In this document: positions 53,282 through 62,933 of the stretch, piece after piece | Layout of the letters: each line of letters opens with the position of its first letter | How positions within the stretch are numbered: position 1 is the stretch's first letter | Assembly: GCF_041080655.1 (NCBI RefSeq) | Contig: NZ_CP163526.1 | Coordinates: 124,001-188,000, forward strand | Origin: Streptomyces sp. CG4 | Lineage (GTDB): Bacteria > Actinomycetota > Actinomycetes > Streptomycetales > Streptomycetaceae | DNA: 64,000 nucleotides | Direction of reading: 5' to 3' | Notes under the pieces: model-generated | Databases searched by the model: none | Told to the model about the DNA's origin: nothing | Seen by the model: only the letters and a program-made list of their open reading frames with translations | Translations under genes and position numbers: made by a program

Positions 53282-53943
53282 CGGATGCAGCCCTGGCTGA
53301 TCAGCAGCTGCCTGATCTCCTCGATGCGCTCGGCGCCGAGCCGGCGCTTGGCCTGGTCCTCGGGCTTCTCGTCCTTCTGGCCGTACTGCCACCAGGCCTC
53401 GCCGGTGTCGCGGTTCATCACCACGAAACGATCCTTCTCGGAGGGGCCGCGGACGATGAGGGACGTGGTGTCGGGGGCGGAGCTGACGGTGTGCACCATC
53501 GTGTGCCGGATGACATAGCCCGAGCCGGCGACCTCCTCGCGCACCAGCGCCGGGCTGCCGATGCGGGTGCCGGTGTCCAGCTCCTCGTAGTCGCCGAAGA
53601 GATGGTGCTGGTAACTGCCGTGCAGGATGCGCGAGCCGAAGCTCCAGCGGTGGTTGTGCGGGCGGTCGAAGTCGCTGCCGGTGAAGACGTGCAGCCGGAT
53701 CCGCACGTCGCTTGCCCTGTCGTTGACCAGGACGACACGGTCGAGCTCCTGGAGCCGCTCGCACTGGTTGAGCAGCTCCGGGGTCGCCAGGACGTGGTCG
53801 AAGGCGTCGTTGAGCCAGGTGGGGTGGGACGCCAGCTCTTCGAGGAGTTCTTCCATCGGCTGGTGCAGTGCGGGCATGTCGGACCAGTCCAGGGCGGCCA
53901 GCCGGGCCGGGTCGATCAGGGGCTGGGATGCGGTGGTCGTCAT
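53278..53943 (-). CDS. Cupin-like protein
   Basis: A 221-residue protein with a likely cupin barrel in the middle: IRLHVFTGSDFDRPHNHRWS has the two-histidine PHNH metal motif and is followed by FGSRILHGSYQHHLFGDYE; the second motif is GSGYVIRHTMVHTVSSAPDT. It may be a non-haem iron dioxygenase of cysteine-dioxygenase type or an isomerase. GGAG precedes the ATG at 53943, which overlaps the stop of the MOSC gene (ATGA). No specific reaction can be assigned. Confidence 0.75.
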   Translation of the reverse strand: MTTTASQPLIDPARLAALDWSDMPALHQPMEELLEELASHPTWLNDAFDHVLATPELLNQCERLQELDRVVLVNDRASDVRIRLHVFTGSDFDRPHNHRWSFGSRILHGSYQHHLFGDYEELDTGTRIGSPALVREEVAGSGYVIRHTMVHTVSSAPDTTSLIVRGPSEKDRFVVMNRDTGEAWWQYGQKDEKPEDQAKRRLGAERIEEIRQLLISQGCIR

Positions 53944-54593
53944 CGAGCGGGTGTCTCCTGTGGGTGCTGGGCCAGCCACTTGCGGGCCTTCTCATGGTGT
54001 TTGGGCAGCATTTCCGGGGCGTCCAGGAAGCGGGGCATCAGGTGCGGCTCGGTGGTCAGCGCCCTGAGCATGTAGCCGATGGTCACTCCGTGGCCGGGGC
54101 GTTTGATGATCTCGACGGGATCGCCGGCCCCGACGGTGCCTTCCTTCAGCACGCGCAGATACGCGCCCGGGGCGCCGTGCGCGATGAAGCGCTTGACCAG
54201 GGCGGGGACGTCCCAGAAGCCGGCGAAGACCTTGCAGGGCTTGCGGGCCCGGATGACCTCGAACACGGCGTCGCCGATGGCCCACTGCTCCCCGACCTCG
54301 GCTCCGGTGATGTCCAGGCCGACGGTGGAGAAGTTCTCCCCGAAGTTGCCCGGGGGGACCTCGCGGCCGAGTTCCTGCTCCCAGAAGACGGCGTCCTCAC
54401 GGGCGAAGGCGTACACCGCCTTGTCGGGTCCGCCGTGCACGCGCAGGTCGGCGACCAGGTCGCCTTCCAGGCCCCAGCTGCGGGCCATGACGCGGTGGCC
54501 GACGGGCCTCTTGTCGATGCCGCTGCGGCCGACGCTGGTCCAGGAGCCCTGTCGTTCGACGGCGAGGTTGACCGTGGCGAGGACGGCGGTCAC
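53940..54593 (-). CDS. MOSC-domain protein, YiiM-like
   Basis: A 217-residue MOSC-domain protein. Marks are LVADLRVHGGPDKAVYAFAR, FWEQELGREVPPGNFGENFS and RKPCKVFAGF with the conserved Cys, then the C-terminal three-helix extension of YiiM-type proteins. MOSC domains handle sulfur or molybdenum cofactor-bound sulfur, and YiiM protects against N-hydroxylated bases. The GTG at 54593 overlaps the stop of the upstream NDK-like gene (GTGA). Confidence 0.9.
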   Translation of the reverse strand: MTAVLATVNLAVERQGSWTSVGRSGIDKRPVGHRVMARSWGLEGDLVADLRVHGGPDKAVYAFAREDAVFWEQELGREVPPGNFGENFSTVGLDITGAEVGEQWAIGDAVFEVIRARKPCKVFAGFWDVPALVKRFIAHGAPGAYLRVLKEGTVGAGDPVEIIKRPGHGVTIGYMLRALTTEPHLMPRFLDAPEMLPKHHEKARKWLAQHPQETPAR

Positions 54594-55546
54594 GAGGCGA
54601 CCCCGTCCAGTCGCCGCGGCGCCCAGGCCTCGGTGACGTTCGGCACGGCGGGGGTGACGCCGTCGACGTTCATCTCGGTCAGCAGGTGGGTGACGACGGT
54701 CAGCAGGTCCCAACGGTGCGCACTGTCCAGCGGCGTCCGGTGGGTCAGGTCGAGCAGCTCCGCCAGCCCGGGACGCCGGTTGCCCGCCTCCCCGAGCGGC
54801 CCGGGGGCCGCGGCGAGCCGGCTCCAGCTGGCCTCCAGGTCGAAGTCGTGCTCCGGGTGCCGGTCCTCCAGCTCCTGGAAGACGGCCAGGGCCTCGGCAC
54901 GCGCATCGTGGCTCTCCAGAACGCGGCGGCGGACCAGTTCGCGCCGGGGCTCGTCACAGATGACGGCGAGCTCGCGCAGTACGTCCGCGGGCTCGTCCGA
55001 GATGTGCGTGAAGTTGAACAGCCCGTTGACCACGCCCAGTTGGTGGCGCAGGTGCTCCGGCCTGCGCAGGGTGGGGTCGGCCGGGCCCTTGAGGGCGTTG
55101 AGCCGTACGGCGGCGGGGATCGCCCCCGGCCGCCAGCGCTCGTCCCTGAGGACCAGCGCCACCGTCTCGGTACTGGGCAGGATGACGTCCATGGCCTCGA
55201 TGCGCTGCCGACTGGCGATGTTGAACTGGTAGCGCCAGACCTCGCGGATTGTCAGCCGGTCGTGCCTGAAGCGCACCGCGTCGACCGGGTGGAACCCCGC
55301 CTCACGCAGAATGCGCAGCGCGGGCCGCAGCCTGCGCCCGGCGGTCGCCTCCGGCTTGAGCATGCACAGGGCGATGCCGAGCATCTGCTCGACGATGTCC
55401 CCGAAGGTCCAGCTCGCCTCGCGGAAGTACTGGTCGACCGCGTAGAGATCGGCCTTGCGCTGCGACCAGGTGACTGCGTCGAGGACGGCGGCGGCCACCT
55501 CGGTCAGCTGTGGGACGGGCGGGCTGTCCGGATGCAGGTGTCTCAT
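54590..55546 (-). CDS. Nucleoside-diphosphate-kinase-like protein, copy 2
   Basis: A 318-residue protein whose residues 45-215 resemble nucleoside diphosphate kinase. IALCMLKPEATAGRR matches the KPD loop at the start of the fold, ALVLRDE the edge strand, and VNGLFNFTHISDEPADVLRE matches the catalytic loop with Asn, His and Ser-Asp. An unassigned helical C-terminal extension of about 100 residues is absent from true NDK (about 140 residues). It shares its whole layout with the protein at 56740-57696, so the two are paralogues. The ATG at 55546 overlaps the esterase stop (ATGA). Confidence 0.8.
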   Translation of the reverse strand: MRHLHPDSPPVPQLTEVAAAVLDAVTWSQRKADLYAVDQYFREASWTFGDIVEQMLGIALCMLKPEATAGRRLRPALRILREAGFHPVDAVRFRHDRLTIREVWRYQFNIASRQRIEAMDVILPSTETVALVLRDERWRPGAIPAAVRLNALKGPADPTLRRPEHLRHQLGVVNGLFNFTHISDEPADVLRELAVICDEPRRELVRRRVLESHDARAEALAVFQELEDRHPEHDFDLEASWSRLAAAPGPLGEAGNRRPGLAELLDLTHRTPLDSAHRWDLLTVVTHLLTEMNVDGVTPAVPNVTEAWAPRRLDGVAS

Positions 55547-56538
55547 CTGTCGTGTCCTTCCTGCCAGAACGCGGGAGCGTGACGGGGGGCCCGGGAGAAG
55601 ACGTCGGCCAGGAACTCCGCCTCGGCGAGCCGCAGCGGCGTGTTGGGCGCGGCGTGTTCGGCCAGTGGCCAGGTCAGGAGCCGCTTGGGCGCCGGGTAGC
55701 GGGCGTGCACGGCATACCCGGTGTCGGGCAGGCAGCGCTGGTCCCGGCCGGCCACGGAGAACAGCGCGGGGCAGCGCCCGTAGGCGGCCAGCTCGGCGAC
55801 GTCGAAGAAGCCGAGCGTCCGTGACGCGCACGGCGCGAGGTCCGGGTAGGACTCGGCGAAGCGCAGCAGCTCCCGGTAGGGCTGCCGGTCGGGGACCCGG
55901 GTCAGGTCCGGGAGCGCGGCGAGGAAGGGGGACTCGACGAGGGCGGCGGCGACCCGGGGGCTGAGGACGGCGGCGGCCAGGGCCAGCTGGCCGCCCTGGC
56001 TGCGGCCGGTGGTGGCGACGCGGTCGGCGTCGATGCCGGGGTGCCCGGCCGCGACGGCGACGGCGCGCACCGCGTCCACGTACGCGTCCCGGTAGTAGTA
56101 CGTGGCCGGGTCGAGGATGCCGCGTGTGGTGAAGCCCGGTACCTGCGGGTGGGTGAGGCCGACCGGGTCCGGGGTGGCCCCCGCGCGGCCGCCGGCGCCG
56201 CTCTGGCCCCGGGTGTCGACGACGAGCGTGGCGTAGCCGAGCGCCGGCCACAGGAGGCTGTCCAGGACGTGGCCGCGGCCTTCTCCGTAGCCGAGGAACT
56301 GCACGGTGCACGGCAGCGGGCCGTCGTCCGCGCCGTTTTCGGGCAGGATCAGCCAGGCCGAGATGCGGTGACCGTGTGCTCCGGCGAAGGAGAGGGCGTA
56401 CGCGGTGGCGTGGGCCAGCGGGGTGTGCTGCTCGCTCAGGTGCACATCGAGGGGCAGCGGGGCGGTCTCTTCGAGCGTGCCGCGCCAGAACCGGGTGATC
56501 TCCTCGTCAGTGGTGGGCATGTCGTCAGTGGTGGGCAT
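55543..56538 (-). CDS. Acetyl-xylan-esterase / cephalosporin-C-deacetylase-like hydrolase
   Basis: A 331-residue alpha/beta hydrolase of the AXE1 family. It has GYATLVVDTRGQSGAGG, a nucleophile Ser in TTGRSQGGQLAL, an acid in FSVAGRDQRC and a His in WPLAEHAAP. The family removes acetyl groups from sugars and from 7-aminocephalosporanate. It has no signal peptide, so it acts inside the cell on a small acetylated molecule. Two in-frame ATGs (56538 and 56520) lie in an 18-nt tandem duplication; the first overlaps the Bfd-like gene's end. Confidence 0.88.
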   Translation of the reverse strand: MPTTDDMPTTDEEITRFWRGTLEETAPLPLDVHLSEQHTPLAHATAYALSFAGAHGHRISAWLILPENGADDGPLPCTVQFLGYGEGRGHVLDSLLWPALGYATLVVDTRGQSGAGGRAGATPDPVGLTHPQVPGFTTRGILDPATYYYRDAYVDAVRAVAVAAGHPGIDADRVATTGRSQGGQLALAAAVLSPRVAAALVESPFLAALPDLTRVPDRQPYRELLRFAESYPDLAPCASRTLGFFDVAELAAYGRCPALFSVAGRDQRCLPDTGYAVHARYPAPKRLLTWPLAEHAAPNTPLRLAEAEFLADVFSRAPRHAPAFWQEGHDR

Positions 56539-56540
56539 GG
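56505..56540. repeat. 18-nt tandem duplication at the esterase start
   Basis: 56505-56522 and 56523-56540 are identical except for the last base. Each unit contains an esterase start codon, giving the N-terminus MPTTDDMPTTDEE. The stop codon of the Bfd-like gene lies in the copy nearer 56540. Confidence 0.85.
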
Positions 56541-56743
56541 CCCACCGCCTCGATGCCGTCGGCGTCGGTCTCGTCACCGAAGTCCTCAAGGAGTTCCTCA
56601 AGCATGTCGTGGCAGTCGCCGCAGCCCCGTCCGGCGTTGCAGCGCTCCCCCAGGCCCTCGACGGTCGTGACGCCCCGGCGGATCCAGCCGACGATCTCGT
56701 CCTCGGTGACCTCGTAGCACACGCAGATGTTGCCGCCGCTCAC
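56525..56743 (-). CDS. Bfd-like [2Fe-2S] protein
   Basis: A 72-residue protein of the bacterioferritin-associated-ferredoxin fold. Four cysteines bind a 2Fe-2S cluster: NICVCYEVTEDE gives C-x-C and ERCNAGRGCGDCHDM gives the later pair, with the typical VTEDEIVGWIRRGVTTVE helix between. It could pass electrons to, or sense iron for, another enzyme of the operon. The GTG at 56743 overlaps the stop of the NDK-like gene (GTGA). A longer upstream reading lacks protein character. Confidence 0.88.
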   Translation of the reverse strand: MSGGNICVCYEVTEDEIVGWIRRGVTTVEGLGERCNAGRGCGDCHDMLEELLEDFGDETDADGIEAVGHAHH

Positions 56744-57696
56744 GCCCGCTCCTGCCAGGCGCTGAGCAGCACGTTGGGGTAGATGCGCTCGATGCCGGGG
56801 GTGTTGAAGCGCACGGTGGCGGTCAGCACCGACAGCAGGTCCCACAGGTCGTCGGGGTCGGCGTCCGGGTGGTGTGCCGCCCGGAGCAGTTCGGCGGCGG
56901 TGACGGTGGCTCCCCGGGCGCGCAGGCGGGCAAGTGCCCCGGCGGGGGAGCCGGACTCCTGCAGCCGCCGCCAGCTGTGGTCGGGATCGAGGTCGTGCGG
57001 TGCGACGGATCCCTCGACGTCCTCGCGGATCCGGGTCACCTCGTCGGACGCGTCGTGGCCGCAGACGATGCGGTCGCGTACGAGTTCGCGGCGCTGGGGT
57101 TCGAGCAGTAGCCCGAGGTCGCGCATGACGTCGATGGGTTCGTCAGTGGTGTGGACGAAGTTGAACAGGCCGTTGAGCGAGCCCAGTCGCTCCCGCAGGT
57201 GCTCCGGCTTGCGCAGTTCGATGGTCGCGGGGCCCTTGAGGGAGGCGAGCCGGACGGAGGCCGGTACGGCGCCCGGCCGGTGGCGCTCGTCACGCAGGAC
57301 GAGCAGGACACAGTCGAGGGAGCGCAGGTACAGCTCCATGGTGGCGATGCGCTCGCGGTCGGCGAAGTTGAGCTGGAAGCGCCAGGTCTCGCGGATCGTC
57401 AGCCGGTTGTGCCTGAAGCGCAAGGCGTCGACGGGGCTGAATCCGTTGTCCCGCAGTGCTTGGAGAGCGGCGCCGTAGCGCCGCCCTGCAGCGGCATCCG
57501 GCTTGAGGACGCAGAGGGCGGTGCGCAGCAGATCGGCCGTGTGGTCGCCGAACGTCCAGGCGGCCTCCCGCGTGTAGGTGTCCATACCGAACAGGTGCGC
57601 CTTGACCGGCGACCGTGTGACGGCGGCCAGCAGGCTCGGTGGTATGTCGTGGGGGCGCTCGGCGATACGCTGCGTCTCCATTCCCGTGCTCCTCAT
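56740..57696 (-). CDS. Nucleoside-diphosphate-kinase-like protein, copy 1
   Basis: A 318-residue paralogue of the protein at 54590-55546. TALCVLKPDAAAGRR is the KPD loop and LNGLFNFVHTTDEPIDVMRD aligns with NDK's catalytic N-x-x-H-G-S-D loop, keeping Asn, His and Asp. The same C-terminal extension follows. An ATG at 57681 with AGGAG upstream is a second start candidate. Whether it phosphorylates nucleotides or transfers phosphate to another small molecule cannot be told. The gap to the upstream amidohydrolase gene is 30 bp. Confidence 0.8.
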   Translation of the reverse strand: MRSTGMETQRIAERPHDIPPSLLAAVTRSPVKAHLFGMDTYTREAAWTFGDHTADLLRTALCVLKPDAAAGRRYGAALQALRDNGFSPVDALRFRHNRLTIRETWRFQLNFADRERIATMELYLRSLDCVLLVLRDERHRPGAVPASVRLASLKGPATIELRKPEHLRERLGSLNGLFNFVHTTDEPIDVMRDLGLLLEPQRRELVRDRIVCGHDASDEVTRIREDVEGSVAPHDLDPDHSWRRLQESGSPAGALARLRARGATVTAAELLRAAHHPDADPDDLWDLLSVLTATVRFNTPGIERIYPNVLLSAWQERA

Positions 57697-57726
57697 GTTC
57701 GCCTCGTTTTCTTGAAGGGGCGCCGC

Positions 57727-59007
57727 TCAGATGAGGGCGCGGCGCTGCCGCTCGGCGTCGACGTGGCAGCCCCGGGTGAACCCTGCCGCGCAGAGGTCCA
57801 GCTCCGGGAAGAAGGTGCGGTACGCGGTGAACGAGACCAGGTGCCAGATGTCGGCCTCGGGAACGCCCAGGGCGCGCACGTTCGCGATCTGCTGGTCGAT
57901 GGGCTGGGTACCGGCGGCGACCACGCCCTTCTCCTGGTACCAGAGATCGCTGCCGGGCTCCTGGTGCAGGTCCTGACCGGCGAGGCGGGCGACGTCGCTG
58001 CGGTCCGTCATCAGCATCATGTTCTGCGCGCCGACGATCTCGATGGCCCGCTTGGCGATGGCGAAGTCGACGTGCTCGCCGTCGAAGTTGAGGCAGGCGG
58101 CGATGCGGCCCGCGTGGGCACCGCGCATGATGGCGGCCGGCACGGGCCCGATCTGCTCGTGCAGGTCGGCGAGGTTCCACGACGGCAGGTCGTAGCTGGC
58201 CAGCAGCGCGTCACGGTTGGCGCGCGCCTTGGAGGTGCGGAACGCGTGCTTGATCAGCAGCGGCATCTCGTTGAAGAGGTGGTCGGTGACGACCCGGACG
58301 CCGTGGTGCGGGCAGTCGGCGGCCTCGGCCGCGGCGAGCACCTCCTCGATGCAGTCGGCGCCGAGCTGCGGGTCCTCCTTGGCGAAGTGCCCCAGCGCGG
58401 GCCGGATGCCGTGCTCGACGAGGCGGGTGACGATCCACTCCAGGGACGGGTGGTCCGGGGTGAACTGCGCGGCCAGGTAGGAGCTGGACTGGAGGGCGTC
58501 CGGCGACAGCATGATGTAGACGAGGCCCAGCGGACCGCAGCTGGCGAGCTTGTCCCACTCCTCCTTGGAGGGGGCCCACACCGAGCTGGCCGGCGTGCCG
58601 CCGAAGCTGGCGACGAGCGGGCCCTCCAGGGCGATGGCCGGGACGAAGGGGAGTTCGCCGTCGGCCTTCAGCGCGGCGAATCCCCGCATGAACTCGACGA
58701 ATCCGTCGAGGCGTTCCTGGCGCAGGTAGAGGGTCGGGATGCAGAGCAGGCCCTCGGAGGCGGCGTGCTTGTCGACCTCGAAGAGGTCGATCTCCGCGAA
58801 GTTGGAGAAGTCGACGCTGCCCAGACCGTGGCAGTGCACCTCGACGGGGAGCGAGGGAACGAGGTACGGCTCGGTGGCGCCCAGCGGGGCGGCCGTGAGA
58901 GAGCCGGGGGTGATCAGGCCGTCCTTGTGCTGTACCGGGCCGGCGAAGGTGCCGCGCGGGTCGATCCAGGCGTTCGCGGACCAGGTGGATGCAAGGGTGT
59001 CGGTCAC
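57727..59007 (-). CDS. NagA-like metal-dependent amidohydrolase
   Basis: A 426-residue TIM-barrel amidohydrolase resembling N-acetylglucosamine-6-phosphate deacetylase. It shows VEVHCHGLGSVDF (HxH), AIALEGPLVA (Glu), PALGHFAKE (His), RVVTDHLFNEM like NagA's THLFNAM, LNFDGEHVDF and MLMTDRSDVA (catalytic Asp). The likely reaction is removal of an N-acyl group from an amino sugar or similar compound. The GTG at 59007 gives a sensible N-terminus (VTDTLASTW). It lies 28 bp after the ABC permease gene. Confidence 0.85.
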   Translation of the reverse strand: MTDTLASTWSANAWIDPRGTFAGPVQHKDGLITPGSLTAAPLGATEPYLVPSLPVEVHCHGLGSVDFSNFAEIDLFEVDKHAASEGLLCIPTLYLRQERLDGFVEFMRGFAALKADGELPFVPAIALEGPLVASFGGTPASSVWAPSKEEWDKLASCGPLGLVYIMLSPDALQSSSYLAAQFTPDHPSLEWIVTRLVEHGIRPALGHFAKEDPQLGADCIEEVLAAAEAADCPHHGVRVVTDHLFNEMPLLIKHAFRTSKARANRDALLASYDLPSWNLADLHEQIGPVPAAIMRGAHAGRIAACLNFDGEHVDFAIAKRAIEIVGAQNMMLMTDRSDVARLAGQDLHQEPGSDLWYQEKGVVAAGTQPIDQQIANVRALGVPEADIWHLVSFTAYRTFFPELDLCAAGFTRGCHVDAERQRRALI

Positions 59008-59035
59008 TTGTCTTCTTTCTCTTTCCGGGAGCTGG

Positions 59036-59830
59036 TCAGGCGTTGCCGAGTGCGACGCGGGCCGTCGCGCGGCGGGCGGCCAGGTGCACGAAGAGCACAC
59101 CGGCGAGGGCCCAGGCGGCACCGACGGCGAGTTCGGCGATCAGGGGCACGGCGCGTGCCCGCCCGGCGAGCAGGCCGTCGACGGCCTGCATCACATGGCT
59201 GAGCGGCATCGCCTCGCTCAGCGGGATCAGGAACGCGGGGAGCCGGTTCTGGGGCACCAGGGTCCCTGAAAGGACCATGAGGACGAGTTCGGCCGTGTTG
59301 GGGCCGACGAACAGATCCTCGATGAGCAGGGCGAGGGCCGAGAGGGTCAGCCCGAACCCCGCGGTCGTCAGTACGCCGACGGCCAGGACGGCGGCGTACT
59401 GCGGGATGCCGATCGGCAGTGTCGTGTACAGGAGGCTGCACACGAGGTAGGTGCACAGGCCGCCGACGAAGCCGTCCACGATGTGCGGCAGGGCGCGCTG
59501 GCAGGCCGCGGCGACCTTGTTCTGGGGTGAGGCGAGCCAGATGCCCAGAGTGCTGAACGAGCGCTCGTTGCCGATCGACAGAGCCATCCCGTACACGACG
59601 GCACCGGCGCCGGCCAGCAGGCTGGAGGCGACCAGCATGCGGTCGGCTCCGGCTCCGTAGTGGGTCGCGAGCGAGGTGAACGCGATGGCCATGCCGATGG
59701 GGCGCACGATGCGCGAGCTGAGGTATCCCAACGGGTTGAACCAGGTGAACAGGGCCCGGTAGGACAGGGCCGCGCCGCGCAGCGCGGCCCGTGCCGCACC
59801 GGCTCGGGGAGCTGGGGCAGGGGTCTGCAT
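59036..59830 (-). CDS. ABC-2 type transporter permease (second)
   Basis: A 264-residue integral membrane protein with six predicted helices in the ABC-2 pattern (FNPLGYLSSRIVRPIGMAIA, AELVLMVLSGTLVPQNRLP, PLSHVMQAVDGLLAG). With the preceding permease and ATPase it would form a heteromeric exporter. It starts 3 bp after the first permease's stop codon. The cargo is unknown. Confidence 0.92.
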   Translation of the reverse strand: MQTPAPAPRAGAARAALRGAALSYRALFTWFNPLGYLSSRIVRPIGMAIAFTSLATHYGAGADRMLVASSLLAGAGAVVYGMALSIGNERSFSTLGIWLASPQNKVAAACQRALPHIVDGFVGGLCTYLVCSLLYTTLPIGIPQYAAVLAVGVLTTAGFGLTLSALALLIEDLFVGPNTAELVLMVLSGTLVPQNRLPAFLIPLSEAMPLSHVMQAVDGLLAGRARAVPLIAELAVGAAWALAGVLFVHLAARRATARVALGNA

Positions 59831-59833
59831 CGG

Positions 59834-60636
59834 TCATGCCTCCAGTGGCAGGGCGGTTCGGCGCACGGTGTTCTCCAGCCGTTGGACGGCGAGTACGACC
59901 AGTGCGCAGAAGAAGCCGGTGAGGGCCACCGCCGCGAGCAGCCGGCCCGGGCCCGCGCCGCGAATCCAGGCCATGACGTGCGACTGCGGCACGATCAGGG
60001 CGATCTTCTGTACGGGGGCCGGGAGGGCGGACTGGGGCACGATCAGGGCGCTGAGCGCCATGATCAGGCCGGTCAGCCCGTTGGTCATGCCCGCCGAGAA
60101 CGGAAAGCGCAGGACCACGAAGCCCAGCAGCCCGATCATGGAGGCGGTGGCGAACGCGAGGAGTACACCGCCGACGAGCCAGCGCACCCAGTCGAATCCG
60201 CCGTCGATGCCGAACAGCAGGCCGAGGACGATCAGCGTGCCGGGCAGTGCGGTGAGCGACTGGAGCGCGGTGCCGGTCAGCCTGCCCAGGACCACGGGGA
60301 CGAGGCCGCCGGGGCTGCCGAGCGCGGCGTACAGCGTTTTCCACTGTTTCTCGCCGATCATGCTGAAAAGGACCAGCACGATGATCGAGTCGAGCATGCC
60401 GATGCCCGCCGAGCCGACGGCCATGTCGGTGGTGGAGTGGTGCGAGAAGCCGCGCGTGGCGTTGGCGTGCACGACGAAGGCGAAGACGCAGGGCATCGCA
60501 AGTGTGGAGAAGATGGCCATGGGGCTGGTCGCGTGCATCCGCAGCTGGTCCACGACCGCCCGGGCGAAGGTCGCGGCGGAGCCGGACCGGCCGATTCGCC
60601 GCCCCGGCGCGGGGGCGGTGCCGGTACGTGCAGCGG

Positions 60637-60640
<4 letters not shown>
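59834..60640 (-). CDS. ABC-2 type transporter permease (first)
   Basis: A 268-residue permease with six helices and the ABC-2 signature region LPAPVQKIALIVPQSHVMAW. It resembles the second permease in layout (ALIVPQ..LP, PQSHVMA) but is divergent. The ATG at 60640 overlaps the stop of the ATPase gene (ATGA). The earlier in-frame start is inside the ATPase gene and is rejected. Confidence 0.92.
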
Positions 60641-61574
<934 letters not shown>

Positions 61575-61578
<4 letters not shown>

Positions 61579-62933
61579 GGTTGTGATCCCATCGCCTTCG
61601 AGGTGATCCGGCTGATGTCCATCTCCAGATAGGCCCCACCCGCCGAGATCTGGCCCGGGAAGTAGGACACGGTGTCGCCGACGGCCGTGACCGACGCGAG
61701 GAAGTCGATCGCCGATCCCTCGACGGACATCGGGGTGCAGGCCTCCTGCGGGACGCCGTCCACGGTGCGGGCGGCCAGGAGCCGGAACGCGAGCTGGCCG
61801 CCGGAGCGGAACTCCTCGACGCCCAGGGTGCGGGCGTCCACGATCACGCAGCGTTCGCCGTCCAGCAGGGCGTCGGCGGTGGTGTCCGGGGTGGGGAGGA
61901 GCCGGACGTTTCCGGCCGTCATCTGGGGAAAGTTCTTCAGCGGGTTCCACCAGGCGTGACCCGTCAGGGGGGTCCGCTCCCCGGGCCGGCCCTCCGCGAG
62001 CACCACCTTGCGGGTGGCGAGGGTGCGCTGCCGCCCGTCGCGGCCGACCAGCTCCGTGGCCCCGGTCGCGGTGCCCTCGCAGTCGAAGGAACGGGCGCCG
62101 CAGCCTACCGTGCGCGGGCCCTCGTCCACGAGGGAGGTGGCCAGCGGCGCGGGGTGGGTGATCGGGTTGAGCAGGATCGTGTTCACCAGGGCGCGCAGCA
62201 CCTGGGCGACGGCGGACGGGGCGAACACGACGAGGGTGCCCGTGAAGGGGCGCTCGCCCGCCGCCATGCCCGTGTGGATCAGGCTCAGTTCGCGGCCCAG
62301 CCCGGCGAGGTCGATGTCGTCGAGCGCGGTGGCGTAGCGCGTGGCCGACACCATGGGCGTGCCGGCCTCGTCGGTGACGACGGCGGTCAGTTCGACGCCG
62401 TAGCACTGGTCCTGGAGGCGGGCTTCGCTGGAGTCCAGGAACACGGACTCGCGCAGGATGTCACTCACGTGCACCCCGGCCACGCTCTGGCCGGGGCTCA
62501 GATGGGCCCCGATGGCCGCCATCAGCTCGCCGGTGCGCAAGGCTGCAGAGGCCATGTCGAGGCGGTCTGGTGTGGTGTGCCAGCAGCCGTCGGCGGACTG
62601 CGCGCGGGGGTGGGCGTGCGGCTGTCCGCCATCCACGGCGGGGCTGCCGAGGCGGAAGAGGGGGCGTCCGGTCGCCAGCAGCCGGGCCGCGGTCGGCTCG
62701 GTGAGCTGGTTGGCGTTGAGGTACAGCTCCTGGCCGTCGCGCTCCAGCCGGACGAAGCCGCTGAAGGCGGGGTCCTCGATGAGGAGTTGCTTCTTGCCGG
62801 TGGCGTCGCACACCAGCCGGCGCCGAGCCGTGCGCTCCAGGAACGTCGCCGCGGTCTCCGCCGGGCGCAGGGACGACTGGACGGCCTCGGCCGTGGCGAG
62901 CGCCTGGTCGGCCCGGTGGTGAAGGATCTTCAC
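61575..62933 (-). CDS. tldE: TldE/PmbA-like subunit of a TldD/E protease
   Basis: A 452-residue protein of the TldD/PmbA family lacking the zinc motif, hence the TldE-like partner. It has the late GNVRLLPTPDTTADALLDG, CVIVDARTLG and ISAGGAYLEMDISRIT segments of the family. TldD and TldE form a barrel-like heterodimeric metalloprotease that digests unfolded peptides, for example during microcin B17 maturation. The GTG at 62933 overlaps the TldD stop (GTGA). Confidence 0.88.

Noticed and set aside
57151..59202. Long open frame on the plus strand opposite the NagA-like and NDK-like genes
   Set aside because: It is antisense to well-supported genes, has no motif and reflects codon bias of high-GC DNA. 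The same holds for similar antisense frames at 9658-11031, 18394-19539, 20528-21583 and 27764-30349.
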